This document shows, in pieces, positions 33,576 to 46,215 of a stretch of DNA of 64,000 bases (its first letter is position 1; the number at the start of each line of letters is the position of its first letter). The DNA is from Prunus persica (taxonomy: Eukaryota > Streptophyta > Magnoliopsida > Rosales > Rosaceae), in assembly GCF_000346465.2 (NCBI RefSeq), contig NC_034009.1:20494600-20558599 (forward strand), read 5' to 3'. The notes below the pieces were generated by a model. It did not search any database, was not told the DNA's origin, and saw nothing but the letters and a program-made list of their open reading frames with translations. A program made the translations under genes and the position numbers.

Positions 33576-36252
33576 TTAGATTTAAAAATGTTTTCAGAAA
33601 ACAAAACTAGGTTTTTTTTAAAACAAGAAGCCAATGAGAACCGAAAACGAAAAAGGCCCTTGGAAACGTAAACGAACGGACACTTTGTTTTTTTAATTAT
33701 TTTTTATTTATATTTTTAACTGGTGTTAGTTTGCCGTTTTCTAAAGTTTCACTCCCCTCATTGCTCTCTTCCTCTTCTTGATTCTCTTTAGTCTCTATCA
33801 ATTATTGTTTCCAATAATTCTACTACTCAACACTCCAACTCGAATTCTCTGTTTGTCATACATTTTCAATCGATTCCCGGACTGAGTTCACAACTAGAGC
33901 TCTAACTTTGAACTTTGGCTTGGGCCCTCAGAACTCTCCTTGCCATGACTCCGAGTTCTTGGCTTGCTACTCGACCTAATTACGCACAGCGACGGGTCTG
34001 ATTAGGTGGTAGAACTTGAGTTAAATAAAGCAGCGATGGAGGACAAGGCCGAGTCGAAGTGTTCATCAGTAGTGGCCACGAATTCAATTATGAAATTGTG
34101 GAAAAAAATTTTGATCTTGGTAGAGTTTGTACTTAGCTTATTGAAGATAGGGTAGACCGGCCTGACCCGTTCAACTTTTAACGCTGAAAAAGAACGTGAC
34201 TCATTAGGGCGTGGGCTAATCCCTTCAGCTTGCCCGGCCTGACCCATTTTACAGGCTTAGAATGATTGATATTATAATTTATTAAATTAGGAACTATCTA
34301 ATTTGGTTAGACAAACAAAAATAAGAAGAAAAAGAAACAAGTACGTAAAAAGCCTCGTATTGAAGCAAGGTGGAATAAATAAGTATGGGTTTAGATTGCT
34401 GAATATTCTTGTTTGATTGATAAGAGAGGCTGATTACAATGCTATTTTAGGCTGCAGCTTTGTTTTGTTTTTCTGTACTTAAAGTTCAGATACACGGGCT
34501 CATATTTAAACAAGATATAGAACTTCCTAGAACAGGAATTAAATGCCTACTACCAACTGCTATCGAACTCTTAAACACATGTTAACATAACAGACTTTTC
34601 TAGAAATTATAAAACTAGTAATGAAATTTTCAAAATTAATCTCAACAGGAATATTGTGAGTATTGACTAATCAGGATGCACGAAGAAAAGTAGTAGAAAT
34701 TTGAAGTTCAAATTACTCCACTCTTGCACACAAAAAAGGGACGAAGAAAAAGAAAGAAAGAAGTGAAAGGCTAATTGGTCAACCATTTTTTTACTTCCAC
34801 TTATTTTGTAGAGTGCCGCTATTTCCACCCTGTGTCTTATTTTTGCACTCACCTTATTTTCAAATTTTTAAAAATAAATTTACTCTTTGTGAAATGACTA
34901 AGGACTTGGGGAAAAAAAAAACTTGTTATAATTTGTGAATGACAAGGTTTGTTGATGCTCAAAATGGAGTAACTTAGACAGATGTGGAGTGGTGGATGAT
35001 GTGTGAATATGTGGACCTTCAGCATGTGCATGTAAAGTAAATAAGCATGCAGAAGACAAGATATATGTGGTTCACCCGAATAATGGGTTACGTCCACGGA
35101 GAAGAAAGTTCTCATTATGATAATGTTTGTTTACATTTGTACAAGGGGATTAGACCCAAATATAAAGGGAATAAGGCCCAAGGCCTAAGGTACAAAGCCC
35201 AAGAATTCAAGACCCAAGACCTCTTTCTAAGTGGAGAGTAGTCTTCTTTTATAGGTGAAGGGGAGTCTCTACCTCTTGTAGTCTTCTAATGTGGGACTCT
35301 TGACATTGCCCCTAATTGTGACTTGTGGTAAGGCTTCTTTGGCTAAGATGATGACCTCTCGTAGTATGGCACGTGGCTGATCTTGCCTAGCTAGTTGCTC
35401 AGTTAGTCACGATATCAACAAGATTCACCTGTTAAAAATTAAAAAGAAAAAAAAGAAAAAACTAAAAATTTTGAAAATTGAAAAAAACAAAAAAAACAAA
35501 AAAAAAAACCAACACACGCATGGCACGTCACAAGCCCATTTATTTTTGTTTTGCACTCTTGTGGCAGCCGCCACAACCACCTTCGTTGCCTTCTCAATCT
35601 CATCCACTCCATTGGTTGGAAGGTATATTCTCTCTTATGTACATTATGAATCTTCATAAAAGTAATTGGCAGTCTATATTCCGATTATATTACATATACA
35701 TTTATCTAAACTGTGTTTTGCAGTTTTTTTTTAACGATACTTCCATATGCATGGGCTTTTGGCTTCAAACATGTTGCTTTCATGGTGGATGACTGGGCGA
35801 GTTGTTTAAGTTTGTATGGAAAAAACAAAAGAAGCAAAAACCCAGCACCCAGCACCCACCCACCCAACTACAACGCTGAAATTTTAAAAAACAGAAAGGG
35901 ACTTTTCAATCTGGAAAAAAAAAAAGAAAAAAAAGAAAAAAAAGAAAAAAAGAAAAAGACGTCTCAAGATTGTCCGAAGATGAAGAAACCAGCTTGCTTC
36001 ATGGTGTAAGATTGAATGAACAAAGAAGAGTGAGGGGAGGGAAGAAGGAAGATAAGAAAGAAGGATAAAAAAGAAAAAGAAAAAATAGAATTTACTTGAA
36101 TTAGTAATTAAAGGGTATTTTATGAATAACGGTAGTTGAAAAGATGGAATTGTTTTTTTTTTTAAATATGATAAATGAGAAGATAAGATAGGTGAAAAAA
36201 TGGGACATGAATGAAAATAACAGCATTTATTTTTATATACATTAAGAATATT
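33576..36252. other. 2.7-kb block present only in duplication copy B
   Basis: AT-rich DNA without a credible gene. Positions 35047-35310 look like LTR-derived sequence: a run of AAGGCCCAAG/AAGCCCAAG phrases, CTTTTATAGGTG and TGGGACTCTTGACATTGCCCC. A poly-A/K-rich stretch follows at 35430-36070. Only low-complexity frames are present. The block is either an insertion into copy B or a deletion from copy A. Confidence 0.5.
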
Positions 36253-36323
36253 TATGGCCACTGTCTTCTTCCAAAAAAATTAGGAAAAATTAGTCATATA
36301 ATATCAGTGCGTTGAATTTCATG

Positions 36324-36325
<2 letters not shown>

Positions 36326-36356
<31 letters not shown>
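36326..36356. repeat. (TA)n microsatellite
   Basis: An uninterrupted TA run of about 15 repeats. The equivalent site in copy A (about 18391-18403) is much shorter. Confidence 0.95.
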
Positions 36357-36360
<4 letters not shown>

Positions 36361-36645
36361 CAAAGTTATTGTTTGTAACCAGTCCATCAAGGCACTTTTG
36401 CATGCATGAAAAAGAGTTCACGATCTTGACGGCTATCTAACCAAGTCGCATGGTTGACAAAAAAAAAAAAAAAAAACCAAGTCGCATGTTGGCATGTGAA
36501 AAGAGAATATAAGAACCAAAAGTAGGAGGTAAAATTGTGTCTGTTGACTTTTGCTATATGTGTCTTGGTGTATTGTCCTGGGCCACCTGTAATTGTCCGC
36601 GTTCACCAGGTCAACCATTCACGCTTTCTTGACTAACTCCCAGCC

Positions 36646-37190
36646 CGAGAGCACCTTTTGAAGCTTTGGCACTTTATTCAGCTGGTCCTTAACATTAATT
36701 TGATTTGCAAATTGTGTTTTTTCATGATGGTTTTTATGAAGAGGTGTATATGATAGTTGAGAAGGGAAGAAATTGAGAGACTGAGTTCTATATATTTATT
36801 GCTAGGGGAAGGAGAGGAAATTGAGGACATATTGATTGATTGTTCATTTCATGTATGTGTAAGAGGGTGTTAAATTTCAGCGAGACGAACTACTACTAGC
36901 GAGACTGATATTATCTTTAAATACAAAGCTTAGTAGGTGTATAATTTTATCACAAAATGCACTACTTATTATATATTGTATTTATTTTATTAAGTTTCCA
37001 ATGTGGGACTTTATATTCTTCAAAATAAGAAAATGAAGAAAATTTTCTTTTTAATTATTGACATATTGATTATTGAAGGGAAAGCAATGATATGAAATAT
37101 ATATAAGCTTGTTTAAGTTCAAAATTCTTATTCCCAATAAATAAAAAAAGAGTGTTAGTAAACGAACTCTAAAATAAAATGAGTATACCT
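36646..37190. other. Unassigned spacer
   Basis: AT-rich sequence between the end of duplication copy B and the plus-strand gypsy LTR. I see no gene or clear element. Confidence 0.4.
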
Positions 37191-37869
37191 TATGGGAGCA
37201 TATATTTCATCGGCCAATAAGAAGACGACACATGAAAAAAGGAATATCCCTTAGGTCACTAGTAAAAAAAAACCCTTGCGCGACAAAAAATTATTCGTCG
37301 CTCAATGTCACTTTGCGTGACAAAACTAAATACTTCGTCACTCAAAGTCTTGTGCGACTAAACTTTGTGCGACGAAAAATAATTCGTCGCACAAAGTGAC
37401 TTTGCGTGACAAATTTTTGTGCGATGACAATACTTCGTCGCCAAAGTCTTGCGCGACCAAACTTTGCTCGACAAACGTTTGCGCGATGACAATACATCGT
37501 CGCTCAAATTGACTTTGCGCGACGAAACAATAAACTTCGTTGCACAAAGTCTTTAGCAACGAAGTGTGTTTCGTCACGCAAAGTCTTTACAAAAATAAAT
37601 AAAATAAAATAATTATTTTTTAAAATCTTTGCATGACGTCATCCAAACATTTTGTCACCTAAACCAATTTATTTTTGTTTTTTATTTTGTATGCATAACA
37701 CTTAAGAAATTAAACGGTATATATATTTATTAAGTCGCTTTAAATTTATTATTTTAGTTCGGATCGGATTTTTGTTAGAAAAATATATTATTGTAGTTCA
37801 GATCGGTTTTTGTTAAAAAATATATATTTTAAATTGATGATCGAATTAGTTCATTGTATTCATATAGGG

Positions 37870-39430
37870 TCAAGGAGTGTAGCTATACAAAATCATCAAA
37901 ATTGGAGTTAAAATAACCGTTAAATCGTGATTTTTCATTTATAATCGTCAAAAGTTTTGTCTCATTACTTGATCTTTGAATGTTTATCTTCTTCAATTTT
38001 TGGCATATATGATCTCAAAGTATAAACATACAAGTTTGAATGTTGTATTGTTGAAACTAGTTTCGTTGAATGCATATACCATCAAAACAATATATTCACC
38101 AACAATTAAGAGTTTATTTATACTTTCGTTAAATATAACATAAGATTTTGTGGTATCCACTAGTGTAAATATTTTAAATTGAAGATCTAATTTAGTCATT
38201 GTATTCATATATGGTCAAGGAGTGTAGCTGTAAAAAATCATCAAAATCGAAGTTAAAATAACCGTAAAATCATGATTTTTCATTTATAACTGTCGAAAAG
38301 TTTTTTTCCCATTACTTGATCTCTGAATGTTTATTTTTTCCGATTTTTGGCGTATATGATCTCGAAGTATAAACAAACAAGTTTGATGGTTGGATCGTTG
38401 AAACTAGTTTCGTTGAATGCGTATACCATCAAAACAATATAGTCACTAACAATTACGAGTTTATTTATACTTTCATTAAATATAACATAAGATTTTGTGG
38501 TATCCACTAATGTAAATATTTTAAATTGAAGATCAAATTCAGTCATTGTATTCATATAGGGTCAAGGAGTGTAGCTGTAAAAAATCATCAAAATCGGAGT
38601 TAATTTAACCGTTAAATCGTGATTTTTCATTTATAACCGTCGAATAGTTATGTCCCGTTACTTGATCTCCCAATGTTTATTTTTTTTGATTTTTGGCATA
38701 TACTATCTCGAAGTATAAACAAACAAGTTTGACGGTTGGATCATTGAAACTAGTTTCATAGAATGTGTGTGCCATCAAAACAATATATTCACTAACAATT
38801 AAAAGTTTATTTATACTTTCGTTAAATATAACATAAGATTTTGTGGTATCCACTAGTGTAAATATTTTAAATTGAAGATCAAATTCAGTCATTGTATTCA
38901 TATAGGGTCAAGGAGTGTAGCTGTAAAAAAATTATCAAAATCGGAATTAAAATAACCGTTAAATCGTGATTTTTCATTTATAACCATCGAAAAGTTTTGT
39001 CTCGTTACTAGATCTTTGAATGTTCGTTTTTTACGATTTTTGGGGTATACAATCTTGAAGTATAAACAAACAAGTTTGACGATTGGATCGTTGAAACTAG
39101 TTTCGTAGAATACGTATGCCATCAAAACAATATATTCACGAACAATTAAGAGTTTATTTATACTTTTGTTAAATATAACATAAGATTTTGTTGTATCTAC
39201 TAGTGTAAATATTTTAAATTGAAGACCAAATTTAGTCATTGTATTCATATAGGGTCAAGGAGTGTAGCTGTAAAAAATCATCAAAATCGGAGTTAAAATA
39301 ATCATTAAATCATGATCATCGAAAAGTTTGGTCCCATTACTAGATATCTGAATATTTGTTGTTTGCGATTTTTTGCGGTATACGATCTTGAAGTATATAC
39401 AAACAAGTTTGACGGTTGGATTGTTGAATG
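37870..39430. repeat. 347-bp tandem array in the CACTA element, about four copies
   Basis: Units recur at spacings of 346-347 bp. Landmarks are the phrases GGTCAAGGAGTGTAGCTGTA (about 37868, 38212, 38560, 38906 and 39256) and GATTTTGTGGTATCCACTAG. Each unit has a minus-strand frame of about 72-75 codons opening MNTMTEFDLQFKIFTLVDTT with only conservative changes. A partial array is present in inverted orientation at 2650-3170. Confidence 0.93.
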
Positions 39431-40146
39431 GTGTGTGTGTGTATAATATATATACACAAAATTTAACATTTTTTAAACATTTTTTTCAGACTTTGCGCGA
39501 CCAATTTTTTTCGTCATGCAAAACTTTGAGAGACCAATATTCGAATATTTTTCGTCGAGCAAAACTTTAAAAATTTGGGCGGGTACCAAAAATGGGACTT
39601 GGGAAAGTTAAAAATAAAATAAAATTTTAGACTTTGCGCTACCAATTTGTTTCGTCACACAAAACTTTGTGCGACTAATAGTCGAATATTTTTCGTCGCA
39701 CAAAACTTTAAAAATTTGGACGGGTACCAAAAATGGCACGTGGGAAATATTTTTTTAGACTTTGCGCGACCAATTATTTTCATTGCGCAAAACTTTAAAA
39801 TTTTGGGTGGGTAAAAAAATGAGACGTGGGAAAATTTTAATTTTTTAAAATTTCTTTTGGACTTTGCGCAACCAATATTTTTCGTCGAGCAAAACTTTGC
39901 ACGACCAATAATCCAATAGTTTTTGTCGCACAAAGTGATATGGTTTTTAAAACCAAAATAACTCCACCATTTTCTCAATGTCTTTATCTACTCTTACCTC
40001 TCTCCTCTCTCTTTCTCTCTCCCCAAATCCCACCCTCTCTCATACTCACTCCTCTCACTTAATCTCTCATCTCTCTCTTCACTATCTCTCACTCTCACTC
40101 ACTCTCTCATCTCTCTTTTCACTATCTGTCACTCTTACTCACTCTC

Positions 40147-40149
<3 letters not shown>

Positions 40150-40185
<36 letters not shown>
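40150..40185. repeat. (CT)n microsatellite within a TC-rich tract (39980-40250)
   Basis: An 18-repeat CT run lies within a longer pyrimidine-rich stretch of CTCACT and CTCTCAT phrases. The tract is shared in inverted form with 1760-1930. Confidence 0.95.
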
Positions 40186-40192
<7 letters not shown>

Positions 40193-41769
40193 TCTCTAAT
40201 TCTCTCACACTCACTTCTCCCTCTCATTCTCACTCATTCTCAATCTTGCCAAAAGGTATATTCTCTCCAAATTAATTTTTTTTTTCATTAATATGTGTTT
40301 TTGGAGTTAGTTTTGAGTTTGTGTGGGGTTTGGGGTTGAGTATAGGGTGAGGATTGAAGTTTGGGTTGGATTTGTGGTATAACAATTTTAGGGGAGATTA
40401 TGCTTTTTTTTTTTTCTTTTTTTTTTGTTTTTTTGTTATTTGACCATATTTGTTTTTTTGTAGGGAACCATTGACACTTTGACGGCCAAAGTTGACGATT
40501 AGGACGCTATCGAAACATATCCTCCGCTACTACCACCACAATAGGCTTGGATTAGGATTTTATAATTGTACTTTGTTAATTTGTGAGTATATTTTGAATA
40601 TTATATATTTATTTATTTATTGGATAATTTGATCACTATTTTTCATATGTAATTTTATTTTGAATATGTCAATTTAAATTAAAGTAATTAAAAAAAATCA
40701 TACAATTAAATTAAATTTCAAAAGTCAAAATTCGAAAAAATTAATATTAAAACAAAAAGTCAAAAACCTTGCGCGACAAAATATTTCGTTGAGCAAACTA
40801 TTAAATTAGTTTATTTTAATTAAAAAATTTTAAAACACAAAAAATATTTTGTCGCCCAAATATTTGCGCAACGTTATTATTCCTCGTGCAAAACTTTCAA
40901 AATTTGGGCGGGTACCAAAAATCGGATGTGGGATTTTTATTTTTATAATTTTTTTGCTTTTGCACGACCAATACTTTTCGTCGCGCAAAACTTTGAGCGA
41001 CCAATACTTTTTCGTCGCGCAAAGTTTTGCGCAACCGATACTTTTTCGTTGTGCAAAACTGCAATAAGGTCTTGTCGCGCAAAACTTTGCACGACCAATA
41101 TTTTTCGTCACTCAAGGTAGATTTAAGGTTTTTGCGCGATGAAAAATATTTTTCGTCACTCAAGGTAGATTTACGCGACATTAAGGTTTTTGCGCGATGA
41201 CAAATATTTTTCATCGTGCAAACCCTTTATTCACGAGGTTTGCGCGATGGATCATGCGCGGCGAAATTTTACTTTGCGCAACAAACTTATTTCGTCGCGC
41301 AAAGTGTTTTTGGTAGTAGTGGGTCAAACTAATTATCCTAATTAATTCATATTTAATTAGGAAAATTATCTTTGATTTAAGATAGAAATATCTTCCTAAA
41401 TCAAGGAACCAATCTCCACCAAATCTCTTGGAGTAATTTCTATCATTTTTTGGGGAAGAATAATCCTAACCAAATAAGGATTATTCTCCCAAAACCTTAG
41501 CACACAAAGAGGCTATAAATACATAGCCACACAAGACATTTGAGGTAACGCTTTCTCAACCGAAAAATCCCTCTCTGTCTCCTTGCTGTCACCACTCTCT
41601 CTCCCCTCTCTCCTACATGGCTAAGGCCACCTGGCAGTCCCATTGAGAGAAAACTCCCCATTTTAGCTATTGCCTTATTTTTTTTTCTCAAAGATCCAAT
41701 TGAACTAACTTAGGCATAGAAGGGCCTTTAGCCAACATCTTCCGGGTGTGGTCTATTTACTCCTATTTA

Positions 41770-42310
41770 TTTTGCATGAATTGAGGAAGAGTGAGATGGA
41801 AGCTCTAAGGGTGAAGAATCTACACGCGAATATTCTCCCTGAGAAATTTGCACAAACAAATTAGTGCTTTCATTGAGAGCACGAGTTATACTCAACGTGT
41901 GCTCTTGATCAAAGGAATCTGTTTCGTCTTTTTCATCGCTCAACCAAAGTCTTTTAAACAACCACGGCTGGAAGCAAGCGCACGAGAAGCAAGGCAGCAC
42001 GACGGGCCCAAGCTATCCATCCCACAACCCCACGGTTGAGATGAATGCTCCGCCTCCTAGCACCGTGGGTGAGAGTACCGCACCAGTTGCTCCACCGCCT
42101 GTCCCTGTGGTCACGGATGCCACTACAGCCCATACCACGGTACCACTGCAAGTCGTTGTCACCATAGGCCTTGCGTTGCCTCAAGGCTCTGTAGAATAAA
42201 CCACGGCTTAAGCTCATGGCCCCATGGCCACAATAACCTTGTAGCCTCACGGCCTCATGGTCGGAGTTGAAGACTCTCACCGCGGCACCACCACGATCCA
42301 CGGTACCTTA
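41770..42310 (+). pseudogene. gypsy gag remnant (plus strand)
   Basis: Sequence after the LTR shares the phrase encoding FIESTSYTQRVL with the minus-strand gag at 30624-30104. It continues with a Pro/Thr/Ala-rich region. No long intact frame is present. It is fused at about 42310 to hAT-derived sequence. Confidence 0.5.
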
Positions 42311-42317
42311 ATTAGCA

Positions 42318-43274
42318 TCACTTCTATATATTCATCCGTGGTTCATGTGCTTCAAATGGTTATTGATGATAATCCCAATGATAATGCGGGTGAAGCAAAT
42401 AAGTTAATGAGAGAAATACGTACTTTTGAATTTGTGTTTCACCTTTTCTGGATGAAAGCCATATTGGGACTCACAAATGATGTGTCACAAGAATTGCAAA
42501 GGAAAGATCAATAAATTGTGAATGCAATGGCTTTAGTGAAATCATCCAAGAAAAAGCTACATTGGATGAGGAATAATGGGTTCAATGCATTGGTTAATGA
42601 AGTATCTTCTTTTTGTGACAAACATCATATTGATGTTCCTAACATGGAAGAGGCATTTATACTTCTAGGGAGGTCAACGTGTAATGCTCCAATAAAGATA
42701 AATCATCATTATTATCGTGTGGAGCTCTTTATTTATGTCATTGATGAGCAAATTACGGAGTTAGATTATCGCTTTAATGAGGTAAATACTGAGTTGCTTA
42801 TTTGTATGGCATGTTTGAGTCCGAAAGATTCATTTGTAGCTTTTGATAAACCAAATCTACTTCGTCTTGCTCAATTTTATCCTCAAGACTTTTCGGATGA
42901 GGATCGTTTGGCACTTGAAGATCAACTTGAGATTTATATTCATTATGTGTATTCGAGTAGTGATTTCTCTCAATTGGAAGGGATTGGTGATCTTGCAAAA
43001 AAAACAAAATGGTGGAGACAAGGATGCATCAAGTATTCAATTATGTGCATTTGCTTATTACAATGTCTTTAGTTTTACCAGTTGCAACTGCTTCATTGGA
43101 GAGGGCATTTTTCGTCATAATATTATTAAGGGTCCACTTTGGGACAAAATAGGAGATCAATGGTTGAGTGATAGCTTGATTGTTTATATTGAGAGAGATA
43201 TTTTTGCTTGTATTTAAAATGAAGCTATAATGCTACGTTTTCAAAATATGAAACCTCATCGTGGACAATTGTAG
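42318..43274 (+). pseudogene. hAT transposase remnant, C-terminal half (TTF/ZMYM1-like)
   Basis: The frame contains EIRTFEFVFHLFWMKAILGL, LTNDVSQELQRKDQ, SFCDKHHIDVPNMEEAF, YRVELFIYVIDEQITELDYR and NEVNTELLICMACLSP, a pattern I recognise from plant hAT proteins related to zinc-finger MYM-type proteins. The hAT dimerisation motif follows as LPVATASLERAFF. The end QNMKPHRGQL stops at 43274. Breaks are a TAA at about 42512-42514, a frame change in the A-run at about 43000 and later stops. The zinc finger and N-terminal half are missing. In full-length hAT proteins this region mediates dimerisation and contains the last catalytic acidic residue. Confidence 0.85.
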
Positions 43275-44609
43275 CTTGTGATGTTGTTTCTGATATGAAT
43301 TATGAATGAAAGTACTATGATTTCATTTTCAATATTTTTTTCCATCCTCAATTTTTATTGGGACTTTTATACTAAGACCCGCTGTGGTAAGATTCTTGAC
43401 TCCGCCACTGTATAACAATAGTTTTATTTTTAACTTCACTTGGTTTTGTTTTGTTTTTTTTTTTTGTAACAACAACAACAAAAAATTGAAAGAAAAGGGG
43501 AACACGTATATATTAGTAGTTTTATTTTTACCAAGTTGCAGTATACACTTTCTCTCACTCAAAACAAAAGAAATAAAAATTCATGTCTTCTCCTTCTTAA
43601 ACTCTTATTTTCTACTAAGTAATAATCATTACCAATCTATCGCTTTCCCTTTTTTTTTTTTTTTTTTAAATCCTTTGATTTTATTTTTTCCAGTATCAAA
43701 GATTTCAAAAACACTAATTCCTAAATTCCTAAAAGACTAAGGAAAAAAGAAATATCATAAAGGGCACTCAAAACCAAATAATCAAAAAAATCTCAATTTA
43801 AATTTAATTGTATATCTAGATTTCAATCTACATGACTTGTCTCATCATGCTGATTCTACATGACTTCACACGCACACACACACACACACACACACATAAT
43901 TATACTATATACAAGTCTTGATATAGTAATGAGCACTGAAAGGAAAACCTAGTCTTTATACTGAACATACTGGTATTTAAGTTTCTCAAACTGAAATGTC
44001 AAAATTTTTATAAATTTGATTTGTGATTTGCATGCTAATTGATGATTATTTTTTACTTAAAAAATAAAATTATTGTATGTCACAATGTAAGTTTGTGTTA
44101 GATTATGTGAGAGCCTCAGCTTAAGTTTTTCACAAAGACCTCAAAATCTCAAATCCGACTCTGGTTTACAAAACAGTGTGGTAATCGCGCTGGGGGTACT
44201 CATAGTTGGGGCCTCATTAGTCCAGTGTGGCTGTTTAATTTGTTAGCTATTGATGCAAACGTTACTTTTCGTATTTTAATAAAATCTTCCACATTTGGCC
44301 AAAAAAAAAGTAATAAATTATTTGCACACTTTTCTCTCTTTTTTCCTAAAGAACAACACATAGTTAAAACACCAGGCATTGAGTTCTATGTAGTACATAT
44401 AGCATCTGATTCACTAATCCATTAGAAAAAAAAAAAAATTATTCTTCTTCCCCTTGTCTTGGAATGAGAATTTAGTTCTCAGTTGGAGACTTGATGTGCA
44501 TGCGTGTGTACTCCATCAGCCATCACATGGAGTCGAGAATATTAATAAATCTTGTTCTTGTTCAAAGAAAAAAAGAAGACGTATTGAACCCTAAATATTA
44601 TCTTATGTG
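43275..44609. other. Spacer with a (CA)n microsatellite (43868-43896)
   Basis: AT-rich DNA without a recognisable gene. A CA run of about 14 repeats is the only clear feature, besides T-rich tracts at about 43440 and 43650. Confidence 0.5.
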
Positions 44610-44610
44610 C

Positions 44611-45137
44611 ATTTGATAACCATTTCGTTTTCAGCTGAAAATATGTTTGATAACAATATTTTCATTTTCTGTATTTGAAAAAATGAAAACTAGTTTTCAA
44701 AATCACCATTTTTTATAATAAAAAACAACTTTAAAGTGTTTTTAGTTTTCATTTTTTCACACTAATTTTTCATTCATCAATTTGACATAACCACATATGC
44801 ATTGCACTCTAGTTTCAAAACTAGGTATTGGGACCTCCTTACTTGGACCCTGCCGCTCCACTGTTGTGTTTGGCAATGGACCAATTCCTAGTCTCGGGAC
44901 CTCCAAATTCAAAATTCACAAAAATTCATCCTAACTTCAAATAATTAACGAAAAATGATACAAAATCTTTGTAACATGAACTTTCATTTTATAACCTCAA
45001 ATGCACAATTTGACCTCAAGAAAAAGTTTCACTTCCAAGTTCCACATAAAATTGAAAACATAAATTAATTACCAAATAACTTTTAAATAGTTTTCAGTTT
45101 TTCTTTTATTTTGAAAACTTGAATAGTTACCAAACAA
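44611..45137. mobile_element. MITE-like inverted-repeat sequence
   Basis: The left edge ATTTGATAACCATTTCGTTT is imperfectly complementary to the right edge GAATAGTTACCAAACAAAG. The interior is rich in GAAAACTAGTTTTCAAAA-type stretches facing each other. The pattern fits a small non-autonomous DNA element. No target duplication was confirmed. Confidence 0.45.
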
Positions 45138-46215
45138 AGTTTATGTTTGAAGTTTTATAAAAGTGAAAACTGAAACTTGAAAATTGCAAACTAAAAACTG
45201 AAAATAATATTACTAGCTAGCTATGACCAATATCACAGATACAATGACTTAACGACTCATTTAGGTACTCTGGCTGTAGGCCACACTTCAATAACTTTTC
45301 AATATTATTAAATCAATAAATTTAGTAACTAGTTGGTCAAATACAAAAATATGGTAAAATTATGATAAGGCTTTTTCTCCTTATGGATGAAATATATAAA
45401 ATTATGATATGTTTCATCTGATTTAAATAGGGATTCTTGTGAAGATAGAAGTCTTGCACACTAAGTAGTCCTAGTTGCCAAGAAAAGTTAGATTTATGTT
45501 CAAGTTAGGGTTTTGTCAAGTATGTAAGCAAGTCAGAAGAATAGTTGAGGATCTCTACGTACACAATTGATTTCAAACAAATTTCAACAAATCCCATCGA
45601 TCACACAATTTCCAAACAATAATGTTTTGCTTTTGTTCTTGAGATTTCAAGTTGACAACTCCTGCAAGTTTCATCCATCTTTCTTGAAGATTGTTATGCA
45701 CAACTTTGCATGTGTATAATTTCTGGGTGATGTTTAATCCCAATCGTGATTCTTGATAGTTTTGGTGATTCCAGAATGTCCTAATAGTCAACCCTTCGGC
45801 CCAATCCTAGTCATTTAATTTACTTTATTTTGTTTTTATTTTGTTTTCCAATGGTATTGTTATTTTCATTGTTATAACCATTTGAAATTTGATAATTTGC
45901 TTCTAGTTTTGATCATGTTGTTTCATTCCAGATTCAGTCTGACTCCCTTGATTTTGTTTGCGTTGGATAAATATTAAAGTTCTTATCTCTTTTTTTTGCC
46001 AGAAAATATTAAAGTGCTTACCAATGAAGGCATAAAAACAATGAATCTGGTTACTTGAGGTGCAAGTTCCATTTTTATTTATCTCTTTCGAGTGCTAGCA
46101 GATTTCGGGTAAATAGATAGGGACCAAATTGTTACATCCCTAAAATAAAAGGTAGAATATATATCCTATGCGGAGGACCGCACTTTATATATATTTTGGT
46201 GTACTTCATGATTGT
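45138..46215. other. Spacer downstream of the DMP gene
   Basis: No gene is recognised. The part nearest 46215 should contain the 3' UTR of the minus-strand DMP gene. Positions 45480-45800 vaguely resemble a retroelement flank, but I cannot support a call. Confidence 0.35.

Larger units (their letters stand above)
31145..36645. repeat. Segmental duplication, copy B (chitinase block), with insertion
   Basis: This block is homologous to 16105-18665 in the same orientation, about 15 kb away. Homology runs 31145-33575, is interrupted by about 2.7 kb present only here, and resumes at 36253-36645. The intron of the chitinase is also longer in this copy. Confidence 0.9.
37257..41321. mobile_element. 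Non-autonomous CACTA (En/Spm) element, 4,065 bp
   Basis: The left end CACTAGTAAAAAAAAACCC and right end (reverse complement) CACTACTACCAAAAACAC are both followed by TTTGCGCGAC-type sequence. The element is flanked by 3-bp duplications GGT (37254-37256 and 41322-41324), the size typical of CACTA elements. Subterminal regions (37275-37590 and 40780-41310) are dense in TTTGCGCGACGAA/TTCGTCGCGCAAA motifs in both orientations. It encodes no transposase, so it would need one in trans. Internally it has a four-copy 347-bp tandem array and a TC-rich region. Confidence 0.95.
37191..42310 (+). mobile_element. gypsy fragment: LTR plus partial gag (plus strand), split by a CACTA element
   Basis: The LTR starts TATGGGAGCATATATTTCAT at 37191, homologous to TGTGGGAGCAAATATTTTCG of the minus-strand LTR at 31129. 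It is interrupted at 37257-41324 by a CACTA element and resumes with AATTATCCTAATTAATTC. The remainder carries a TATA-like GCTATAAATAC (about 41511) and GAACTAACTTAGGCAT, shared with the other copy, and ends near 41770. Partial gag-like sequence continues to about 42310, where hAT sequence begins. No RT or second LTR follows. Confidence 0.75.

Noticed and set aside
35425..36261. Lys-rich and Phe-rich frames
   Set aside because: They are produced by A-rich and T-rich runs. No conserved motif was seen.
30625..41760. The two related gypsy LTRs as the two ends of a single element
   Set aside because: They are in opposite orientation and each is followed by its own gag in its own direction, so they are separate insertions.
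44225..44425. 66-codon plus-strand frame
   Set aside because: It is isolated in AT-rich spacer and shows no recognisable domain or gene context.
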